A stretch of 64,000 nt of DNA. It comes from Chromohalobacter israelensis. GTDB lineage: Bacteria; Pseudomonadota; Gammaproteobacteria; Pseudomonadales; Halomonadaceae. The notes beneath the pieces are model-generated. The model had not been told where the DNA came from, did not search any database, and was given only the letters and a program-made list of their open reading frames with translations. Made by a program: the position numbers and the translations under genes. The stretch is from contig JQNW01000001.1 in NCBI GenBank assembly GCA_000761475.1, positions 930,001 to 994,000 on the forward strand, read 5' to 3'. Positions 54,011 through 62,895 of the stretch are shown piece after piece. Every line of letters begins with the position of its first letter. Positions within the stretch are counted from its first letter, which is position 1.

Positions 54011-56023
54011 CTACAGCCGCGCCGCCAGTCGCACTCCCTGATCGATGGCCCGCTTGGCATCCAGCTCCGCCGCTTCCTGTGCTCCGCCGATGACATGAAT
54101 CTCGCAACCTGCCGCCGCCAGCGGCGCCTCCAGCTCCGTCACCGATACCTGTCCGGCGCACACCACCACCGAGTCGACCTCGAGGCATGTCTCGACGCCC
54201 TCGCGCACGATATGCAGCCCGGCCGCGTCGAGGCCACGATACTCGCAGCCGCTCAACATGCGCACCCCCCGTTGCCGCAACGACACGCGGTGTACCCAAC
54301 CGGTGGTGGTGCCCAGATCCTTGCCAGGCTTGCTGGCCTTGCGCTGGAGCAGCATGACGTCGCGTGCCACCGGCGGCGTGCGCGGGGTCACGAGTCCGCC
54401 CCGCGCCGACAGCGACAGATCGACACCCCACTCGGCGCACCATGCCTCGCGATCGCAGGCGGGATGATCGCCATGGGTCAGCAGTTCCGCGACATCGAAG
54501 CCGATGCCACCGGCACCGATGATCGCCACGCGGGGACCGACCCGCTCGGGATGCAGGATCGCCGTGGGGTAATCCACCACCCGCGGATCGTGACTGGGCA
54601 GGAACGCCACGTCGCGGGGCCTGACCCCGGTGGCCAGCACCACGGCGTCGAAGGGCTCCAAGCGCGACGCATCGACCGGCGTGTTCAGGCACACCCGTAC
54701 GTCCAGCGACGCCAGCATGGTGCGGTAATAACGCAGCGTCTCGGCAAACTCTTCCTTGCCGGGAATGCGCTGCGCATAGCGAAACTGGCCGCCGATCTCG
54801 GCCTCGCGCTCGAACAGCGTGACACGATGGCCGCGCTGCGCCGCCGACACGGCGGTCGCCAGTCCCGCCGGCCCGGCACCGACCACGGCGATATCGCGCG
54901 GCGACGCCACCGGCGCGAGAATCACCTCGGTCTCGTGACAGGCACGCGGGTTCACCAGACACGAGGTCAGCTTGCCCTGGAAGGTATGATCCAGACAGGC
55001 CTGGTTGCAGGCGATGCAGGTGTTGATGAACGCCGCCTGCCCGTCGCGGGCCTTGCTGACCCATTCGGGATCGGCCAGAAAGGGGCGGGCCATCGACACC
55101 ATGTCGGCATGCCCCTCGGCCAGCACGCGCTCGGCGACATCGGGCATGTTGATGCGGTTGGTCGCGATGAGCGGAACATCGAGTTCGTCGCGCAAGCGTC
55201 GCGTCACCTCCGTGAACGCCGCTCGCGGCACGCTGGTGACGATGGTCGGTACTCGCGCCTCGTGCCAGCCGATGCCGGTATTGATCAGGTTGGCGCCCGC
55301 CGCCTCGATCGCACGCCCCAGCATCACGACCTCGTCATGGCTGCTGCCTTCCTCGACCAGATCGATCATCGACAACCTGAAGATGATCAAGAAGTCATCG
55401 CCCAGCGCGCGGCGTATGCCACGCACGATCTCCACGGCGAACCGCATGCGGTTCGCGAACGCGCCGCCCCACTCGTCGTCGCGACGATTGGTGCGCAGAC
55501 ACAGGAACTGATTGATCAGGTAGCCTTCCGACCCCATGACCTCGACACCGTCGTACCCGGCCTCCCGTGCCCGACGAGCGCACTGCACGTAATCCTCGAT
55601 CTGCCGAATCACCTCGTCACCCCTCAACGCACGCGGCGTGAACGGGTTGATCGGTGCCTTGAGAGGGGATGGCGCCACCAGCGAGCGCGAGTAGGCATAA
55701 CGCCCGGCATGCAGGATCTGGAGACAGATGTGCCCCCCTTCGGCGTGGACCGCCCGGGTCACCTCGCGGTGCGCCTCGACCTCCCGCGGCTCGGTCAGCT
55801 TGGCGGCGCCCTCGAAGACGGCGCCTTCGCGATTCGGGGCGATGCCACCGGTCACGATCAAGGCCACGCCCGCACGCGCCCGTTCGGCATAAAACGCCGC
55901 CAGGCGAACGAATCCATCGGGCGCCTCTTCCAGGTTGGTATGCATCGAGCCCATCAGGATACGGTTGCTCAGCGTCACGGGCCCGACCGTCAACGGGCGA
56001 AAGAGATGCGGATACTGGGTCAC
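54011..56023 (-). CDS. fadH: NADPH-dependent 2,4-dienoyl-CoA reductase
   Basis: A 670-residue FMN, FAD and 4Fe-4S enzyme for beta-oxidation of unsaturated fatty acids. The N-terminal old-yellow-enzyme barrel has NRILMGSMHTNLEE and INTGIGWHEARVPT; the cluster cysteines lie in NTCIACNQACLD and TSCLVNPRACHE; the flavin/NADPH half has VVGAGPAGLATAV and IIGAGGIGFDVAE. It matches E. coli FadH (672) end to end. I place the start at GTG 56023, preceded by GAGGA at 7-nt spacing; the frame stays open upstream but only opposite the hydrolase gene. Confidence 0.95.
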   Translation of the reverse strand: MTQYPHLFRPLTVGPVTLSNRILMGSMHTNLEEAPDGFVRLAAFYAERARAGVALIVTGGIAPNREGAVFEGAAKLTEPREVEAHREVTRAVHAEGGHICLQILHAGRYAYSRSLVAPSPLKAPINPFTPRALRGDEVIRQIEDYVQCARRAREAGYDGVEVMGSEGYLINQFLCLRTNRRDDEWGGAFANRMRFAVEIVRGIRRALGDDFLIIFRLSMIDLVEEGSSHDEVVMLGRAIEAAGANLINTGIGWHEARVPTIVTSVPRAAFTEVTRRLRDELDVPLIATNRINMPDVAERVLAEGHADMVSMARPFLADPEWVSKARDGQAAFINTCIACNQACLDHTFQGKLTSCLVNPRACHETEVILAPVASPRDIAVVGAGPAGLATAVSAAQRGHRVTLFEREAEIGGQFRYAQRIPGKEEFAETLRYYRTMLASLDVRVCLNTPVDASRLEPFDAVVLATGVRPRDVAFLPSHDPRVVDYPTAILHPERVGPRVAIIGAGGIGFDVAELLTHGDHPACDREAWCAEWGVDLSLSARGGLVTPRTPPVARDVMLLQRKASKPGKDLGTTTGWVHRVSLRQRGVRMLSGCEYRGLDAAGLHIVREGVETCLEVDSVVVCAGQVSVTELEAPLAAAGCEIHVIGGAQEAAELDAKRAIDQGVRLAARL

Positions 56024-56200
56024 GGCGCGTCCTCGCTTGCACTCGGTGTCGAACCACCATACATTTTCAAACAACTGTATGAACAGTGTCATGAAGGCGT
56101 CCCGGGTGGCAATCCCGACCAAGGGCGCAGACCGCGCTCCGTCTCGCGTCAATCGCTTCACGGCTGCGTCGCTCACCCTCACCCGATGTACGAGGCCTAC

Positions 56201-57190
56201 ATGGATTATCAGGTTTCCCGACACCGAATCGCCATCGCCAGCGGCGGCGAACTGCACCTCACCCGTTTTCGGCCGACGCATCCACGCGGCCTCCCCGTGC
56301 TGTGCTGGCATGGTGCCATCGAGTCGGGACGCATCTTCCACAGTCGCAGCGGCAAAGGGTTGGCGCCGTGGCTGGCGCAGCAAGGGCGCGACGTCATGGT
56401 GATCGACCAGCGCGGACGTGGCAGCGCCCTGCCACGTCCGGCGCGCGGGGTCTCCTTCTCGCAGCGAGACGTCATCGTCGAGGAGATCACCGCAGCGCTC
56501 GCCAGGTGCTGTCAGCTCGGCGGCGTGACGCGCTGCCATGTCATGGCGCATTCCTGGGGCGGTGTACTGATCGCCGCCCACCTGGCACGCGTGCCCGGCA
56601 GCCGCGATCGCATCGCCAGCCAGGTCTACTTCGGCACCAAGCGCCGGGTACGAGTCCAGAATCCCAGCAAATGGCTCTACATCGACGTGATCTGGAAAGG
56701 ACTGGCACCCGCCGTGCGTCGCCTGTGCGGCTACCTGCCGGCGCGCCGGCTGCGCTGGGGCAGCGACGATGAATATGCCGCCAGTCATGCACACAGCGTT
56801 GCCTGGGTGCGCGATACGGCGTGGCGAGATCCCGAGGACGGTTTCGACTATGCCGAGGCCCTGGCACAAACGGGATTGCCACCGACACTGCACCTGGCCG
56901 GCAGCCGTGACCGGGCGCTGGGACATCCCCGCGATGTCGCCCGCTTCATCGACGAATGCGGGCCACACCGGCACGCCCTGAGCCTGCTGGGACGCACCAG
57001 CGGCCTGACACGCGATTATGGCCATCTGGACATGCTGACCCACCCCCACGCCGCCACCGAGGTCTACCCACAGGCACTTGCCTGGTGCCAGGCACACGAC
57101 GACACGGCACCCGACAGGGAGTCGCCAGCGAGGTCTCGATCAGAAACAGGGAAAAGGCAGGGCCCAAACGACAAAACCCCAAGTCGATGA
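56201..57190 (+). CDS. Alpha/beta hydrolase
   Basis: A 329-residue serine hydrolase. The oxyanion HG is in LCWHGAIESG, the nucleophile in VMAHSWGGVLIAAH, and the likely Asp and His in LAGSRDRALGH and RDYGHLDML. Substrate is unknown; esterase, lipase or lactonase are possible. The ATG at 56201 has a GAGG 5 nt upstream; ATG 56186 is an alternative. The last codons overlap a terminator belonging to the opposite-strand tRNA operon, and the charged C-terminal tail (after about residue 305) looks like extra sequence. It is divergent from fadH. Confidence 0.78.
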   Translation: MDYQVSRHRIAIASGGELHLTRFRPTHPRGLPVLCWHGAIESGRIFHSRSGKGLAPWLAQQGRDVMVIDQRGRGSALPRPARGVSFSQRDVIVEEITAALARCCQLGGVTRCHVMAHSWGGVLIAAHLARVPGSRDRIASQVYFGTKRRVRVQNPSKWLYIDVIWKGLAPAVRRLCGYLPARRLRWGSDDEYAASHAHSVAWVRDTAWRDPEDGFDYAEALAQTGLPPTLHLAGSRDRALGHPRDVARFIDECGPHRHALSLLGRTSGLTRDYGHLDMLTHPHAATEVYPQALAWCQAHDDTAPDRESPARSRSETGKRQGPNDKTPSR

Positions 57191-57199
57191 CTCGGGGTT
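57175..57199 (-). terminator. Intrinsic terminator of the tRNA-Val/Asp operon
   Basis: On the minus strand AACCCC..AGT pairs with its complement around a 5-nt loop with one mismatch, followed by TTTTGTCGTTT. It lies 16 nt past the last tRNA-Asp and overlaps the stop codon of the facing hydrolase. Confidence 0.75.
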
Positions 57200-57214
57200 G
57201 GCCGATGGCGATCG

Positions 57215-57291
57215 TGGCGGACCGGACGGGACTCGAACCCGCGACCTCCGGCGTGACAGGCCGGCATTCTAACCGACTGAACTACCGGTCC
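57215..57291 (-). tRNA. tRNA-Asp(GTC), copy 3 of the operon
   Basis: A 77-nt tRNA, acceptor GGACCGG/CCGGTCC, anticodon loop CTGTCAC giving GTC, TTCGAGT loop and encoded CCA. Its D-loop differs by one base from the two upstream copies. It is the last gene of the minus-strand operon. Confidence 0.97.
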
Positions 57292-57313
57292 GTGATATTC
57301 CAATGTCTTGGAA

Positions 57314-57390
57314 TGGTGGGTGGTACAGGACTCGAACCTGTGACCCCCAGCATGTGAGGCTGGTGCTCTAACCAGCTGAGCTAACCACCC
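57314..57390 (-). tRNA. tRNA-Val(CAC)
   Basis: A 77-nt tRNA, acceptor GGGTGGT/ACCACCC, anticodon stem CCAGC/GCTGG with loop CTCACAT, giving anticodon CAC for GTG codons. CCA is encoded. Confidence 0.96.
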
Positions 57391-57446
57391 GGATCGCATA
57401 CTGCTTGCTCTTGCGGTGCACCGCACGGGGCGATGACGGGAAATCG

Positions 57447-57523
57447 TGGCGGACCGGACGGGACTCGAACCCGCGACCTCCGGCGTGACAGGCCGGCATT
57501 CTAACCAACTGAACTACCGGTCC
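57447..57523 (-). tRNA. tRNA-Asp(GTC), copy 2 of the operon
   Basis: A 77-nt tRNA with the same acceptor and anticodon (GTC) as the other Asp copies and encoded CCA. Confidence 0.97.
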
Positions 57524-57571
57524 ACTGATGACAACGCTGACTGCGCGATGTCCGATTTCCTGATGAAGAAC

Positions 57572-57648
57572 TGGCGGACCGGACGGGACTCGAACCCGCG
57601 ACCTCCGGCGTGACAGGCCGGCATTCTAACCAACTGAACTACCGGTCC
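57572..57648 (-). tRNA. tRNA-Asp(GTC), copy 1 of the operon
   Basis: A 77-nt tRNA identical to copy 2 by eye, anticodon GTC, encoded CCA. It follows tRNA-Val(TAC) after 50 nt. Confidence 0.97.
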
Positions 57649-57698
57649 GCTGCATTCTTCTGCGCGTCTCCCCATCGTCCGAAACGAATTTCGCGAGA

Positions 57699-57774
57699 TG
57701 GTGGGTGGTACTGGGCTCGAACCAGTGACCCCCAGCTTGTAAGGCTGGTGCTCTTCCAACTGAGCTAACCACCC
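57699..57774 (-). tRNA. tRNA-Val(TAC)
   Basis: A 76-nt tRNA, first in the operon. Acceptor GGGTGGT/ACCACCC, loop CTTACAA giving anticodon TAC, encoded CCA. It begins 18 nt after the -10 hexamer. Confidence 0.96.
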
Positions 57775-57792
57775 GTGGACACGTGGCGCTGC

Positions 57793-57820
57793 ATTCTACA
57801 GAGCGACGGTGGAAAGTCAA
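57793..57820 (-). promoter_or_regulatory. Sigma70 promoter of the tRNA-Val/Asp operon
   Basis: On the minus strand TTGACT and TAGAAT are separated by 16 bp, followed by a GC-rich discriminator (GCAGCGCC) typical of stringently controlled stable-RNA promoters. Confidence 0.8.
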
Positions 57821-57839
57821 CCGATTTTGTTCATCGGAT

Positions 57840-58577
57840 TCATTCACTTGGCGTCATGGCAGCCGCCAGCGTTTCCGCCGCCTCCTCGATCAACGACGCC
57901 TGGTCGCGTCCGGTGCGTCGGCGTGGCTTCCAATCGTGGTCGCCATCCTCGAGAAAGTGCACTCGTGCCGTCTCGGGCAAGGCATATTCACGCACCTCGC
58001 TGTCACGCCCGAACGGGTCTCGCGTGCCTTGCAACACCTGGACGGGACAGGACAATTGCGGCCAGTGCGACAGCCGGGTGCGCTCGGGCTTGCCGGGCGG
58101 GTGAAAGGGATAGCCGCACAAGGCGAGCCCCGGCGCGCCCTCACGCGCCGCCAGCAGACTCGCCACCCGACCACCCATCGACTTGCCCCCTAGCCACAGC
58201 GGCACATCGGCAGGCCTGGCCAGCGTTTCCACGGCGGCACGCCACGCCGCCAGCTCATCGACCAGGTTGTCGATCCGCGGTGGAGGTCGCCTTCGCCCCT
58301 CGCGCCACATGCACTGCATGTACGCGAAGTCGATGGCCCAGACCTGCACGCCCTGTCGTGCCAGCGCCTCGCGCAGATGCTGCATGAAAGGCGATGTCTG
58401 CCCGGCGCCGGCGCCATGGGTCAGCAAGAGCCGACCGGCACGAGGCTCTCCCCTCACCTCGAGCGGCCCCAGCGTTTCCAGATGATAATGGCATGCCCCG
58501 GCAACGGCCGGCACCCCGTCGGCGCTCAAGGCCTCGAGCGTACGTGGCGCCTGGGCATAGGCAATCTCGAAACTCAT
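57840..58577 (-). CDS. Alpha/beta hydrolase of the KANL3/TEX30-like type
   Basis: A 245-residue cytosolic alpha/beta hydrolase. The oxyanion turn LLTHGAGAGQTSPFM, the nucleophile LGGKSMGGRVAS, an acid in LQGTRDPFG and the histidine in LEDGDHDWKPRR are all visible; this combination is typical of the KANL3/TEX30-like bacterial family with unknown substrate. The ATG at 58577 gives MSFEIAYAQ; no good ribosome binding site precedes it. Promoters for this gene and the fnr-like gene share 99 bp. Confidence 0.8.
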   Translation of the reverse strand: MSFEIAYAQAPRTLEALSADGVPAVAGACHYHLETLGPLEVRGEPRAGRLLLTHGAGAGQTSPFMQHLREALARQGVQVWAIDFAYMQCMWREGRRRPPPRIDNLVDELAAWRAAVETLARPADVPLWLGGKSMGGRVASLLAAREGAPGLALCGYPFHPPGKPERTRLSHWPQLSCPVQVLQGTRDPFGRDSEVREYALPETARVHFLEDGDHDWKPRRRTGRDQASLIEEAAETLAAAMTPSE

Positions 58578-58622
58578 ATGCAAGGTATCTTATTTCATGA
58601 TCGAATGGGTCGCGATGCAGCT

Positions 58623-58636
58623 TTGACGGGACTCAA
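58623..58636. promoter_or_regulatory. Candidate FNR/ANR box upstream of anr
   Basis: TTGAC-GGGA-CTCAA matches the FNR consensus TTGAT-N4-ATCAA at 8 of 10 defined positions. It lies 40 nt before the start of the FNR-type gene, so autoregulation is possible. Confidence 0.4.
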
Positions 58637-58676
58637 GGGCTACCCTAAGGTAGTGCGCGTCCCAGGAGAAAACGCC

Positions 58677-59438
58677 ATGACCGTCCCGACCGCCGACAGC
58701 GACATAAAGGCTTCGCCAATGCACGCGCACTGCCAGACATGCCGGCTCAATTCCTTGTGCCTGCCGCTGGCATTGAGGCTCGACGACCTCGAGGATTTCG
58801 ATGCCATCATCCGGCGGCGCGCACCTCTCAAACGTGGCGAGACCCTGCTCGACCCCCGGACACCCTTTCATCATGTGTTCGCGGTACGTTGCGGCAGCCT
58901 CAAGCAGCAGGTGGTGCATGCCGAGGGAGAAGAACGCGTCACGCACTTCTACTTGCCCGGCGAGCTGGTGGGACTGGAGGGCGTTGCCGGCGACGGCCAT
59001 CCCGGCACCATCACGGCGCTGGAGACCACCGCGCTGTGCGAGATCCCTTTCGACCGGCTGGACGTGCTCTCCGCCCAGCTGCCCGCCTTGCGTCGGGAGC
59101 TCTATCGCTGCATGAGCCGCGACATTCGCGACGACCGCTACCTGCACTGCCGGCTCGCCGGGCATACCGCCGAAGCCCGGCTGGCCGGCTTCATGCTCGA
59201 CCTGGGATATCGCTTCCAGCGTTGCGGCCTGTCGGCCACGCGTTTTCGCCTGCCCATGTCACGCATCGACATCGGCAGCCATCTGGGGCTGGCGGTGGAA
59301 ACCATCAGCCGCTTGATCAGCCGTTTTCAACAGGCCGAACTGCTGCACGTGGCACGGCGCGAGGTCACCCTGCTCGCCCCCGAACGTCTCGCAGGCATCG
59401 CCCGGGGCGCCCCCATCGGCGAACGCGCCGACGCTTGA
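58677..59438 (+). CDS. anr: FNR/ANR-type oxygen-sensing transcription regulator
   Basis: A 253-residue CRP/FNR regulator of the anaerobic response. Cluster cysteines are Cys19, Cys22 and Cys28 (HCQTCRLNSLC) with Cys121 in TTALCEIPF, the four ligands of the oxygen-labile 4Fe-4S cluster. The recognition helix VETISRLISRFQ keeps the E-SR residues that read TTGAT-N4-ATCAA. The ATG at 58677 follows CAGGAG; the in-frame sequence upstream is antisense to the hydrolase gene. It ends 3 nt from the convergent ttcA stop. Confidence 0.93.
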   Translation: MTVPTADSDIKASPMHAHCQTCRLNSLCLPLALRLDDLEDFDAIIRRRAPLKRGETLLDPRTPFHHVFAVRCGSLKQQVVHAEGEERVTHFYLPGELVGLEGVAGDGHPGTITALETTALCEIPFDRLDVLSAQLPALRRELYRCMSRDIRDDRYLHCRLAGHTAEARLAGFMLDLGYRFQRCGLSATRFRLPMSRIDIGSHLGLAVETISRLISRFQQAELLHVARREVTLLAPERLAGIARGAPIGERADA

Positions 59439-59441
59439 GGT

Positions 59442-60296
59442 TCAGGCTTCGCGCGCCAGCACGTCGAAGGTCTCGATGCGCCGTGCCAGGAAATCGCGCT
59501 GCTTGTCTTCGAGCCCCTCGAAGTCGAACATGGCGCGGTCGGCCAGCTGGGACGGCGCCACGTTGGTGATCGCCTTGAACATGGTCTCCAGCCGTCCGGG
59601 GTGCTTTTCTTCCCACTCCGTCAGCATTTCCTTGACCACCTGACGCTGGAGGTTGGGCTGCGAACCACACAGGTTGCAGGGGATGATCGGAAATTCGCGC
59701 CACTCGGCGTATTCGGCGATATCGGCTTCGCGGCAGTAGGCCAGGGGCCGAATGACGATGTGCTTGCCATCGTCGGAAAGCAGCTTGGGCGGCATCGACT
59801 TGAGACTGCCGCCGAAGAACATGTTGAGAAACAGGGTTTCCAGCATGTCTTCACGGTGGTGCCCCAGCGCGACCTTGTTGGCGCCGATCTCTTCGGCGAA
59901 GCCGTACAGCGTGCCGCGCCTCAGCCGCGAGCAGAGCGCACAGGTCGTCTTGCCCTCGGGGGTTTTCTCCTTGACCACCGAATACGTATCGCGCTCGACG
60001 ATATGATATGGCACGCCCACGCGCTCCAGGTATTCGGGCAGTACGTGTTCGGGGAACCCCGGCTGTTTCTGGTCCAGATTGACGGCCACCAGCTCGAACG
60101 CAACCGGCGCGTTGCGCTGCAGGTTCATGAGGATGTCCAGCATGGTGTAGCTGTCCTTGCCCCCGGAGAGGCACACCATGACCTTGTCGCCGTCACGGAT
60201 CATGCCGTAATCGACGATGGCGTTTCCCACCTGACGCCGCAGGCGCTTTTGCAACTTGTTGAAAGCAAGTTTGTCTTTGCCGGTGAGTTCGTGCAT
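59442..60296 (-). CDS. ttcA: tRNA 2-thiocytidine(32) synthetase TtcA
   Basis: A 284-residue PP-loop ATPase that thiolates C32 of some tRNAs. The ATP pyrophosphatase loop [12 protein letters not shown] is near residue 50; cysteines in [11 protein letters not shown] and [11 protein letters not shown] are the 4Fe-4S cluster ligands and sulfur-transfer residues. [16 protein letters not shown] is another signature. The length is normal. In E. coli ttcA lies not far from fnr, and here it directly follows the FNR-type gene in convergent orientation. Confidence 0.94.
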   Translation of the reverse strand: MHELTGKDKLAFNKLQKRLRRQVGNAIVDYGMIRDGDKVMVCLSGGKDSYTMLDILMNLQRNAPVAFELVAVNLDQKQPGFPEHVLPEYLERVGVPYHIVERDTYSVVKEKTPEGKTTCALCSRLRRGTLYGFAEEIGANKVALGHHREDMLETLFLNMFFGGSLKSMPPKLLSDDGKHIVIRPLAYCREADIAEYAEWREFPIIPCNLCGSQPNLQRQVVKEMLTEWEEKHPGRLETMFKAITNVAPSQLADRAMFDFEGLEDKQRDFLARRIETFDVLAREA

Positions 60297-60390
60297 GAAG
60301 GTTGCGCTTTAGAGTGCCGTGGTGAATGAAGCCGCCTATGCTACCACCGCATGCCGGTACGGCGAAGCGACCGCCCACGCATCGCGCGAC

Positions 60391-61008
60391 TCAGGCGCTC
60401 GCTGCCTGGCCCCGACACAGGCGCAGGTACATCAACGCCGTCGTCACCGCATCGCCCAGTGCCGTGTGCCGACCCATCACCGGCACCCCCAAGGCCTCGC
60501 TCATCGCCTCGAAGCGTAGATCCGGCTCGACATCCGGCTGCGCGCGGCGCCGCTCACGCGCATATAACCGGCACACGTCGATCGTACGATTGGGGAGGTC
60601 GAAACCGGTACGTGGACGCAAGTGTCGATTGATCACCGCCACATCATAGTCGATGCACCAGCCGACCAGGGGACGGTTGCCGATGAAGTCGAGCAGGGTA
60701 TTGAGGGCGTCGCCCAAGGCCTCACCCCCCAGCAGGTCGACACCGCGCAGCCCGTGGATACGAATGGAATCGCTCGAGAGGCTATCCGGACGCTGCAGGC
60801 GCAGGTCCAGCGACTCGCTGGTCAGCACGCGCCCATCGCGAACCTTGACCGCGGCGATCGCCACCAGATCCGCCTGGCGCGGATCCAGGTCGGTCGTCTC
60901 GCAATCCAGGGCAATGACCTCGCTGCCGGCGTAAGGCTCGAAGCGCCAGGCATGATGCCCGCCCGACTGACGCCGCCGGTCCCCGGCACGACGCAATGCT
61001 TTGATCAT
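60391..61008 (-). CDS. 3'-5' exonuclease of the DnaQ (DEDD) family
   Basis: A 205-residue exonuclease related to the DNA polymerase III epsilon subunit. Exo I is VIALDCETTDLDP; exo II fits LVGWCIDYDVAVINR; exo III is GRHTALGDAVTTALMY with the catalytic His and Asp. It is too short for DnaQ itself and lacks a polymerase-binding tail. The ATG at 61008 has GGGAGG at 5-nt spacing. It follows the cNMP/CBS/DUF294 gene on the same strand by 69 nt, a pairing also found next to acetate-symporter genes in Pseudomonas. Confidence 0.87.
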   Translation of the reverse strand: MIKALRRAGDRRRQSGGHHAWRFEPYAGSEVIALDCETTDLDPRQADLVAIAAVKVRDGRVLTSESLDLRLQRPDSLSSDSIRIHGLRGVDLLGGEALGDALNTLLDFIGNRPLVGWCIDYDVAVINRHLRPRTGFDLPNRTIDVCRLYARERRRAQPDVEPDLRFEAMSEALGVPVMGRHTALGDAVTTALMYLRLCRGQAASA

Positions 61009-61077
61009 CACAACCTCCCGTGTCATGGCTCCGGGGCGATACCCGACCGCGGCGCGGCATCCGGCATCGCGGGCCTG

Positions 61078-62895
61078 TCAGTACTCGAGATGAAACCGCT
61101 GAGACAGCCGTTGCTTGAATTCCTTGACCGTATGCAACGCTTCGCGCAGCAGGTCGCGCTCGAACCCGCTGAGGCGCTGTACCACCACGCGGTTGGGTTC
61201 CAGCGAGGTGTCATGCGTTTCGAGACTCTCCAGCTGCTGGCGCAACCGCAATTCGGAAAACAACGCCATCGCCTCGCCCAGGTCATCGGCGAACGGCCGG
61301 TCGAGACGGCCATCGTCCACCAGGGCGTCAAGGCGCGCGAACGTCGACGTGGGGGCGATGCGGCGCTCCAGCGCCAGCGTGCGAACGCCGTGCACGATGG
61401 GAAATATCCCGCCCTTCTTGATATCGATACCGTGCTCGGGGCGTTTGAGCGTGCCGAACAGCGTCAGCGGCGTGGAGTAGCGCAGCACGCCGCGGGCGAA
61501 GTACGACAGCAGCAGCTCGTCGTGGGAACCGCGCGCGAACAGATGCTCGCGTAGCCCATCCAGCAGACCGGCGTTTCCCGCGATGGCATGCGCGTCGAGC
61601 ATGATGGCGAGATTCATCAAGGCATCGGGATCGCGGCTCGAGGCCCAGCGGGCGATCTTGCCGCGCCATGCCGACTCGCTCGCCACCCACTGCGGATTGG
61701 AGACCATGATGTTGCCGGGACAAGGCGGATAACCGAGCGCGCCAAGCGTCTCCGTCAACTTCTGCATCGACGCCTCGATCTCGGGCCAGTCGCTGCCATC
61801 GGCCAGGATCAGGGCGTTGTCCTGGTCGGTCTTGAGGATCTGCTCGCCTCGTCCCTCGCTGCCCATGACCAGCAGGCATGACTGCGACTGGCGCTCCTCG
61901 GGCATCAAGAAGCGGAATGCCTTGTGGATGATGCGGCCGTTGAGCGCTGCCAGCAGCTCCATGGCGAAGCGCAACTTCACGCCCTGCGCCATGAGCGTCT
62001 GGATCAACTGAGGCAGGCGCGCGCTGGCACGCGTCAACGCCTCGATATCTTCCGCCTGCTCGATCTGGAGGCTGACGGCATGCGCGCGGCTCGAGAAGTA
62101 GCCCAGCACATCGGTCAACTCGACGACCCCCACCGGCCGGTCGCCTTCCATCACCACGACGCGCGCCACTTCATGGCGCGTCATGCTCACCAGTGCCGTG
62201 AACAGGTAATCGTCGGCATGTACCGTCACGAGCGTAAAATGCGCGATGCCTCCGACTTCCGCGGAATGCGGCAGGCCCTGTTGCACCAGGGCATCCAGCA
62301 GGTCGGTCTTGGTCACCATGCCATAGCGGCCGGCGTGACCGACGAGCAGGCTATCGGCATGACCGTCGCGCAGCTGCGTGACCGCCTCGGCGATGGTCGT
62401 CCGCGCTTCCACCAGCAGGGGGTCGCGCATGCATTCCGAGACCCGGGCCAGCATGAAACGCGCCATGCTCAAGCCCCCTTCCGCTCGCCGCTCCAGCAGG
62501 TAGCGGGCCTTCTCCGCCAGGTGCTGACGAAAATAATCGTCGAAAGCCGGATAGGCTTGGCAAATGTCCTCGAACAGCGCGCGCGGCAGCAAATAACACA
62601 GGCTTTCCTGCTCGGCCTGAAAACGATAACGACTCGTGCCGTTGAGAATGCTGATCGCCCCGAACAGATCGCCCGCGGTGTAGTGACCGATACGCCGGTC
62701 CCCCTCGCTGGCGTTGAGGTCCAGCTCCGCCACCTCGCCCTTGTGAATCAAGAAGACACACTCGCCTCGCTGGCCGGCATCGAGGATTATCTCGCTTTCG
62801 GTGAAATAGGCGAGATCGACACCGTCACGAACCCGCTGCCGTCCTTTGTCGTCGAGCAGGCTGAAAGGCGGCTGCGAGAGATTGATATCGACCAT
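61078..62895 (-). CDS. Cyclic-nucleotide-binding / CBS / DUF294 nucleotidyltransferase-like protein
   Basis: A 605-residue signalling protein: cNMP-binding fold (about 1-135), a CBS pair (about 155-280), a DUF294 nucleotidyltransferase domain (about 310-430) with GSEGRGEQILKTDQDNALI (GS and DxD metal motif), and a DUF294 C-terminal substrate-binding domain (about 450-595). It resembles GlnD/GlnE-like enzymes in the transferase part, so it may modify a protein. Such genes often lie next to acetate symporter and DnaQ-like genes, as here. Start ATG 62895 has a GAGGG site. Confidence 0.87.
   Translation of the reverse strand: MVDINLSQPPFSLLDDKGRQRVRDGVDLAYFTESEIILDAGQRGECVFLIHKGEVAELDLNASEGDRRIGHYTAGDLFGAISILNGTSRYRFQAEQESLCYLLPRALFEDICQAYPAFDDYFRQHLAEKARYLLERRAEGGLSMARFMLARVSECMRDPLLVEARTTIAEAVTQLRDGHADSLLVGHAGRYGMVTKTDLLDALVQQGLPHSAEVGGIAHFTLVTVHADDYLFTALVSMTRHEVARVVVMEGDRPVGVVELTDVLGYFSSRAHAVSLQIEQAEDIEALTRASARLPQLIQTLMAQGVKLRFAMELLAALNGRIIHKAFRFLMPEERQSQSCLLVMGSEGRGEQILKTDQDNALILADGSDWPEIEASMQKLTETLGALGYPPCPGNIMVSNPQWVASESAWRGKIARWASSRDPDALMNLAIMLDAHAIAGNAGLLDGLREHLFARGSHDELLLSYFARGVLRYSTPLTLFGTLKRPEHGIDIKKGGIFPIVHGVRTLALERRIAPTSTFARLDALVDDGRLDRPFADDLGEAMALFSELRLRQQLESLETHDTSLEPNRVVVQRLSGFERDLLREALHTVKEFKQRLSQRFHLEY

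Noticed and set aside
53969-56200. Upstream extension of the plus-strand hydrolase frame to over 1000 codons
   Set aside because: The first two thirds lie antisense to fadH; only the part from 56201 has hydrolase motifs and a ribosome binding site.
56024-57097. Upstream extension of the fadH frame on the minus strand
   Set aside because: FadH similarity begins at the GTG at 56023 with its own ribosome binding site; the extension is antisense to the hydrolase.
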